This document shows, piece by piece, positions 61,415-64,000 of a stretch of 64,000 nucleotides of DNA (positions are counted from its first letter, which is position 1; the number at the start of each line of letters is the position of its first letter). The notes under the pieces are model-generated. The model worked only from the letters and a program-made list of their open reading frames with translations, did no database searches and was not told the DNA's origin. The stretch comes from an uncultured Paracoccaceae bacterium (GTDB lineage Bacteria > Pseudomonadota > Alphaproteobacteria > Rhodobacterales > Rhodobacteraceae): NCBI GenBank assembly GCA_943787785.1, contig CALSNT010000016.1, positions 62,001-126,000 on the forward strand, in the 5' to 3' direction. The position numbers and the translations under genes were made by a program.

Positions 61415-62667
61415 CAGGCGGGAAACTCGACGGCGGGTAGAATTGTGCCGGCGCAATCGCCAAAGCCAATGCGGAAGCCATCGCCCTGAGCGTGGCCAAG
61501 GAGCGTCAGCGTGTCTCCATCCTCAATGAATGTGCGGGTCTCTTTGCCGAGCGTGAGCGGTTCCTTCCCGCCCCAGGTAATCTCCAGAAGCGAGCCAAAG
61601 GTGTCCTTCGTTACACCGGATATCGTGCCCGAGCCAAGCAGATCGCCGGTATTCATTGCACAGCCCGAGGACGCATGATGCGCCAATTGCTGCGCGGCAG
61701 AGAAGTACATCGTGGCATAATTCGTTCTGCTGATAATCTGCGGACTGCCTCCTTTGGTCTGGATTACGACCGATAAATCAATATCATAGAGCATTGGGCC
61801 GGGTTCCCGAAGATACGGCAGCAACGGTACTTCGCGCGGCGGCGTACTGGTGCGAAACGAGTTCAACGCGGCTGCAGTCACGATCCAAGGGCTGATCGAT
61901 GTGGCAAATGCTTTGGCCTGAAACGGGCCGAGTGGCTGATACTCCCAAGCCTGAAGATCGCGCGCAGACCAATCGTTTAGCAACACGTAGCCAAAAATCA
62001 TCTCGTCCGCTTCAGCCACCGATATCGGCTGACCCATCTGGCTGGGCGTGCCGACAATCGCGCCCATCTCAAGCTCGATATCGAGGCGGCGACTGGGTCC
62101 GAATACCGGCGCATCTTCACCTGCCGGCTTGCGTTGGCCAAGTGGGCGGTGAATGTCGGTGCCGCTGACCACGACGGTCGAGGCGCGGCCGTTGTAGCCG
62201 ATGGGTATATGCAACCAGTTCGGTGGCAAGGCGCTCTCGGCCCCGCGAAACATCGTGCCGACATTGGTGGCGTGCTGGCGACCGGAATAAAAGTCGGTGT
62301 ATTCGGCAACGTCAAACGGCATGGCCATATTGGCTTCCGCCATAGGCACCAGATAACCGGAAAATGTGGCCTGCTTGGGCGAACCTTCTTCCAACGCCTC
62401 GATCAGGAACGCGCGAAATGCGGCCCAGACCTTTGGTCCCAACTCCATGAAATCATTCCATGATCCGATCGCAAAGATCAGAATTTCGGGCAGATTGAGA
62501 TGCTCATCTTCTTCGAGCCGTGTCAGGTTGAGGATTTGATCGCCGATCGCCACACCGCAATGAAGATCGCCGTCGCCCTGCACGAAAACCCCGTAAGGCA
62601 GGTTGTTAAGCGGGAATGGGCCGTTTGGGTCATTGGCCGACGTCACCCAGCTTCTCAACAGCGCCAT
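61414..62667 (-). CDS. fahA: Fumarylacetoacetase
   Basis: Hydrolyses fumarylacetoacetate to fumarate and acetoacetate, the last step of tyrosine/phenylalanine breakdown. The 417 residues match FAH (about 420). DFYSGRQHATNVGTMFRG near 120 holds the catalytic Asp and His; FVLLNDWSARDLQAWEYQPLGPF-like segments near 240 hold metal ligands. ATG 62667 begins the family (MALLRSWV); an earlier in-frame start at 62760 runs through the small ORF upstream. Confidence 0.93.
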   Translation of the reverse strand: MALLRSWVTSANDPNGPFPLNNLPYGVFVQGDGDLHCGVAIGDQILNLTRLEEDEHLNLPEILIFAIGSWNDFMELGPKVWAAFRAFLIEALEEGSPKQATFSGYLVPMAEANMAMPFDVAEYTDFYSGRQHATNVGTMFRGAESALPPNWLHIPIGYNGRASTVVVSGTDIHRPLGQRKPAGEDAPVFGPSRRLDIELEMGAIVGTPSQMGQPISVAEADEMIFGYVLLNDWSARDLQAWEYQPLGPFQAKAFATSISPWIVTAAALNSFRTSTPPREVPLLPYLREPGPMLYDIDLSVVIQTKGGSPQIISRTNYATMYFSAAQQLAHHASSGCAMNTGDLLGSGTISGVTKDTFGSLLEITWGGKEPLTLGKETRTFIEDGDTLTLLGHAQGDGFRIGFGDCAGTILPAVEFPA

Positions 62668-62701
62668 GTGGCACCCATGTGAATGGTTCTTCCTGGTCGC
62701 A

Positions 62702-62848
62702 TCAGTTGCCGCCGGGCCATTGGCCCGGATTGATCGCGCCTGACCCGATCGGAGTGTCATCTTTCGCTGGTGGGCCCTCAGGTGGGCGACGCCACAATGC
62801 GTACAGCAAGACGGTCAACAAGGTTAGCAGGACAACCGCAGTTTTCAC
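62702..62848 (-). CDS. 48-residue single-helix membrane ORF between hmgA and fahA
   Basis: A GTG start at 62848 abuts the hmgA stop (TAG-GTG) and runs 48 codons to 62702. The protein has a hydrophobic segment at about residues 4-18 (AVVLLTLLTVLLYAL), then WRRPP and a Pro/Gly-rich tail. A weak ribosome site GAAGG lies in the hmgA end. It is 34 bp before fahA. The abutting genes and clean membrane pattern favour a real gene. No family was recognised. Confidence 0.5.
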   Translation of the reverse strand: MKTAVVLLTLLTVLLYALWRRPPEGPPAKDDTPIGSGAINPGQWPGGN

Positions 62849-64000
62849 CTACGCACCTTCTTTCGTGCCGTTAAACTGCTTTTTTAATCCAGCCCAGCAG
62901 TCAACATAATCGTCCTGCAAGGGCGCATCTTTGGAAGCAAATTCAGTAAGATATTGCGGAAACCTCGTCTCAAACATGAAGGACATCGTGTTGGCGAGGA
63001 ATGCGGGTTCCATCGGTTCGTTCGAGGCCTTTTCGAACGCAGGTCCGTCCGGGCCGTGGGGTAGCATCATGTTGTGTAGCGACATTCCGCCAGGAACGAA
63101 CCCCTCGGGTTTGGCATCGTATATTCCATGAATGTTTCCCATGAGTTCCGACATGATGTTCTTGTGATACCACGGTGGGCGGAATGTATCCTCAGCCACT
63201 GCCCAACGGTCACGGAACAGCACGAAATCGATGTTGGCGGTGCCCTCGACACCAGAAGGGGCGGTTAGCACGGTAAAAATCGACGGGTCAGGGTGGTCAA
63301 ACAGGATGGCGCCGACCGGGCTGAAGGTCTTGAGATCGTATTTGCAGGGCGCGTAGTTGCCGTGCCAGGCGACAACATCCAGCGGTGAGTGGCCGATAGA
63401 CGTCTCATGGAACTGCCCACACCACTTGATTACGACACGACTGTCAGCATCGCGATCTTCAAACGCCGCCACCGGGGTTTTGAAGTCACGCGGGTTGGCC
63501 AGACAGTTTGCGCCGATCGGGCCCCGGTTCGGCAAATCAAATTTCGCGCCGTAGTTTTCGCAAACGAACCCGCGCGCCGGACCGTCGATCAGCTCGACCC
63601 GGAACAGCATGCCGCGTGGCAGGATCGCGACTTCCTGCGGGTCCAGGTCGATGACTCCCATCTCGGTGCAGAATCGTAAACGTCCTTCTTGAGGAACAAT
63701 CAGCAACTCGCTGTCAGCGCTATAGAAATACTCGTTCACCATCGAGGTAGTGATCAGGTAAATATGCGCCGCCATGCCGACTTGAGTATTCACATCGCCC
63801 GCGGTCGTCATGGTCCGCATGCCTGTGACAAATGTCAGGCTTTCGTCCGAATACGGCACCGGATCCCAACGATATTGGCCCAGCGAGGCGACATCCGGAT
63901 CCACATGCGGCGCCGTTGCCCAATAGGGCATCTCAATGCGCGAAAACCGCCCAACGTGGCGAACAGAGGGACGGATGCGATAGCACCAGGTCCGCTCATT
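62849..64000 (-). CDS. hmgA: Homogentisate 1,2-dioxygenase, 5' end outside window
   Basis: Opens the homogentisate ring to maleylacetoacetate; an Fe(II) enzyme. The window holds about 383 C-terminal residues of about 450, reading to the window end ([19 protein letters not shown] at the start, as in family members). The [18 protein letters not shown] segment is the iron-binding region. First visible gene of the operon hmgA - small ORF - fahA - monooxygenase - DUF2783 - maiA. Confidence 0.95.
   Translation of the reverse strand, partial: NERTWCYRIRPSVRHVGRFSRIEMPYWATAPHVDPDVASLGQYRWDPVPYSDESLTFVTGMRTMTTAGDVNTQVGMAAHIYLITTSMVNEYFYSADSELLIVPQEGRLRFCTEMGVIDLDPQEVAILPRGMLFRVELIDGPARGFVCENYGAKFDLPNRGPIGANCLANPRDFKTPVAAFEDRDADSRVVIKWCGQFHETSIGHSPLDVVAWHGNYAPCKYDLKTFSPVGAILFDHPDPSIFTVLTAPSGVEGTANIDFVLFRDRWAVAEDTFRPPWYHKNIMSELMGNIHGIYDAKPEGFVPGGMSLHNMMLPHGPDGPAFEKASNEPMEPAFLANTMSFMFETRFPQYLTEFASKDAPLQDDYVDCWAGLKKQFNGTKEGA

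Overview
The window reads as chromosomal DNA of a marine alphaproteobacterium of the Rhodobacteraceae (Roseobacter group). This rests on gene content: an Entner-Doudoroff pair beside an aglEFGAK alpha-glucoside locus, sitABCD with a Mur-like box, a mannitol/chloroaromatic-type TRAP transporter, DUF2852 and DUF2783 proteins, a bacterial Bpt aminoacyl transferase and an acidic C-terminal tail on ribosomal protein S2. No rRNA, tRNA, CRISPR array or prophage was recognised. Genus and species cannot be fixed from the sequence.

Layout. 0-3 kb: end of an amidohydrolase gene, then eda and edd (minus strand). 3-8.3 kb: a lone GH13 alpha-glucosidase and the sitABCD manganese transporter. 8.4-17 kb: glk and the LacI-type regulator aglR, divergent from aglE-F-G-A-K. 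Imported alpha-glucosides would be hydrolysed to glucose, phosphorylated by Glk and broken down by Edd/Eda, so this half of the window forms one catabolic route. 17-22.5 kb: ilvH and ilvI, separated by a four-gene TetR / PspA-like / YiaAB-like / cysteine-rich block; ilvI is preceded by a Val/Leu-rich leader peptide and an attenuator. 22.8-27.3 kb: TRAP transporter. 27.4-29.4 kb: a secreted-protein gene cut by an IS256-family element with intact 8-bp target duplications. 29.4-37 kb: VOC protein, bpt, RDD protein, DUF2852, YbaK, glnE, a small hypothetical gene, an acyltransferase and a transposase scrap. 37-48.4 kb: a peptide ABC operon, argE-like and amidohydrolase M20 peptidases, a GNAT enzyme, an MFS carrier and a DUF924 gene. 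48.4-58.3 kb: aqpS-arsC, an orphan peptide-binding protein, a probable small RNA, bdhA, DUF502, psuK-psuG, DUF2461, rpsB-tsf. 58.3-64 kb: a small secreted protein and a homogentisate operon (hmgA, a 48-codon membrane ORF, fahA, FAD monooxygenase, DUF2783, maiA). The maiA gene carries a one-base frameshift.

Most of the window is ordinary core and transport genes. The least explained parts are the TetR/PspA/cysteine-rich block with four matching palindromes, the candidate small RNA at about 51.5 kb, the 48-residue ORF between hmgA and fahA, the ilv attenuator, and two disrupted genes (IS-interrupted secreted protein, frameshifted maiA). Calls come from reading the sequence and family knowledge; no database search was run.
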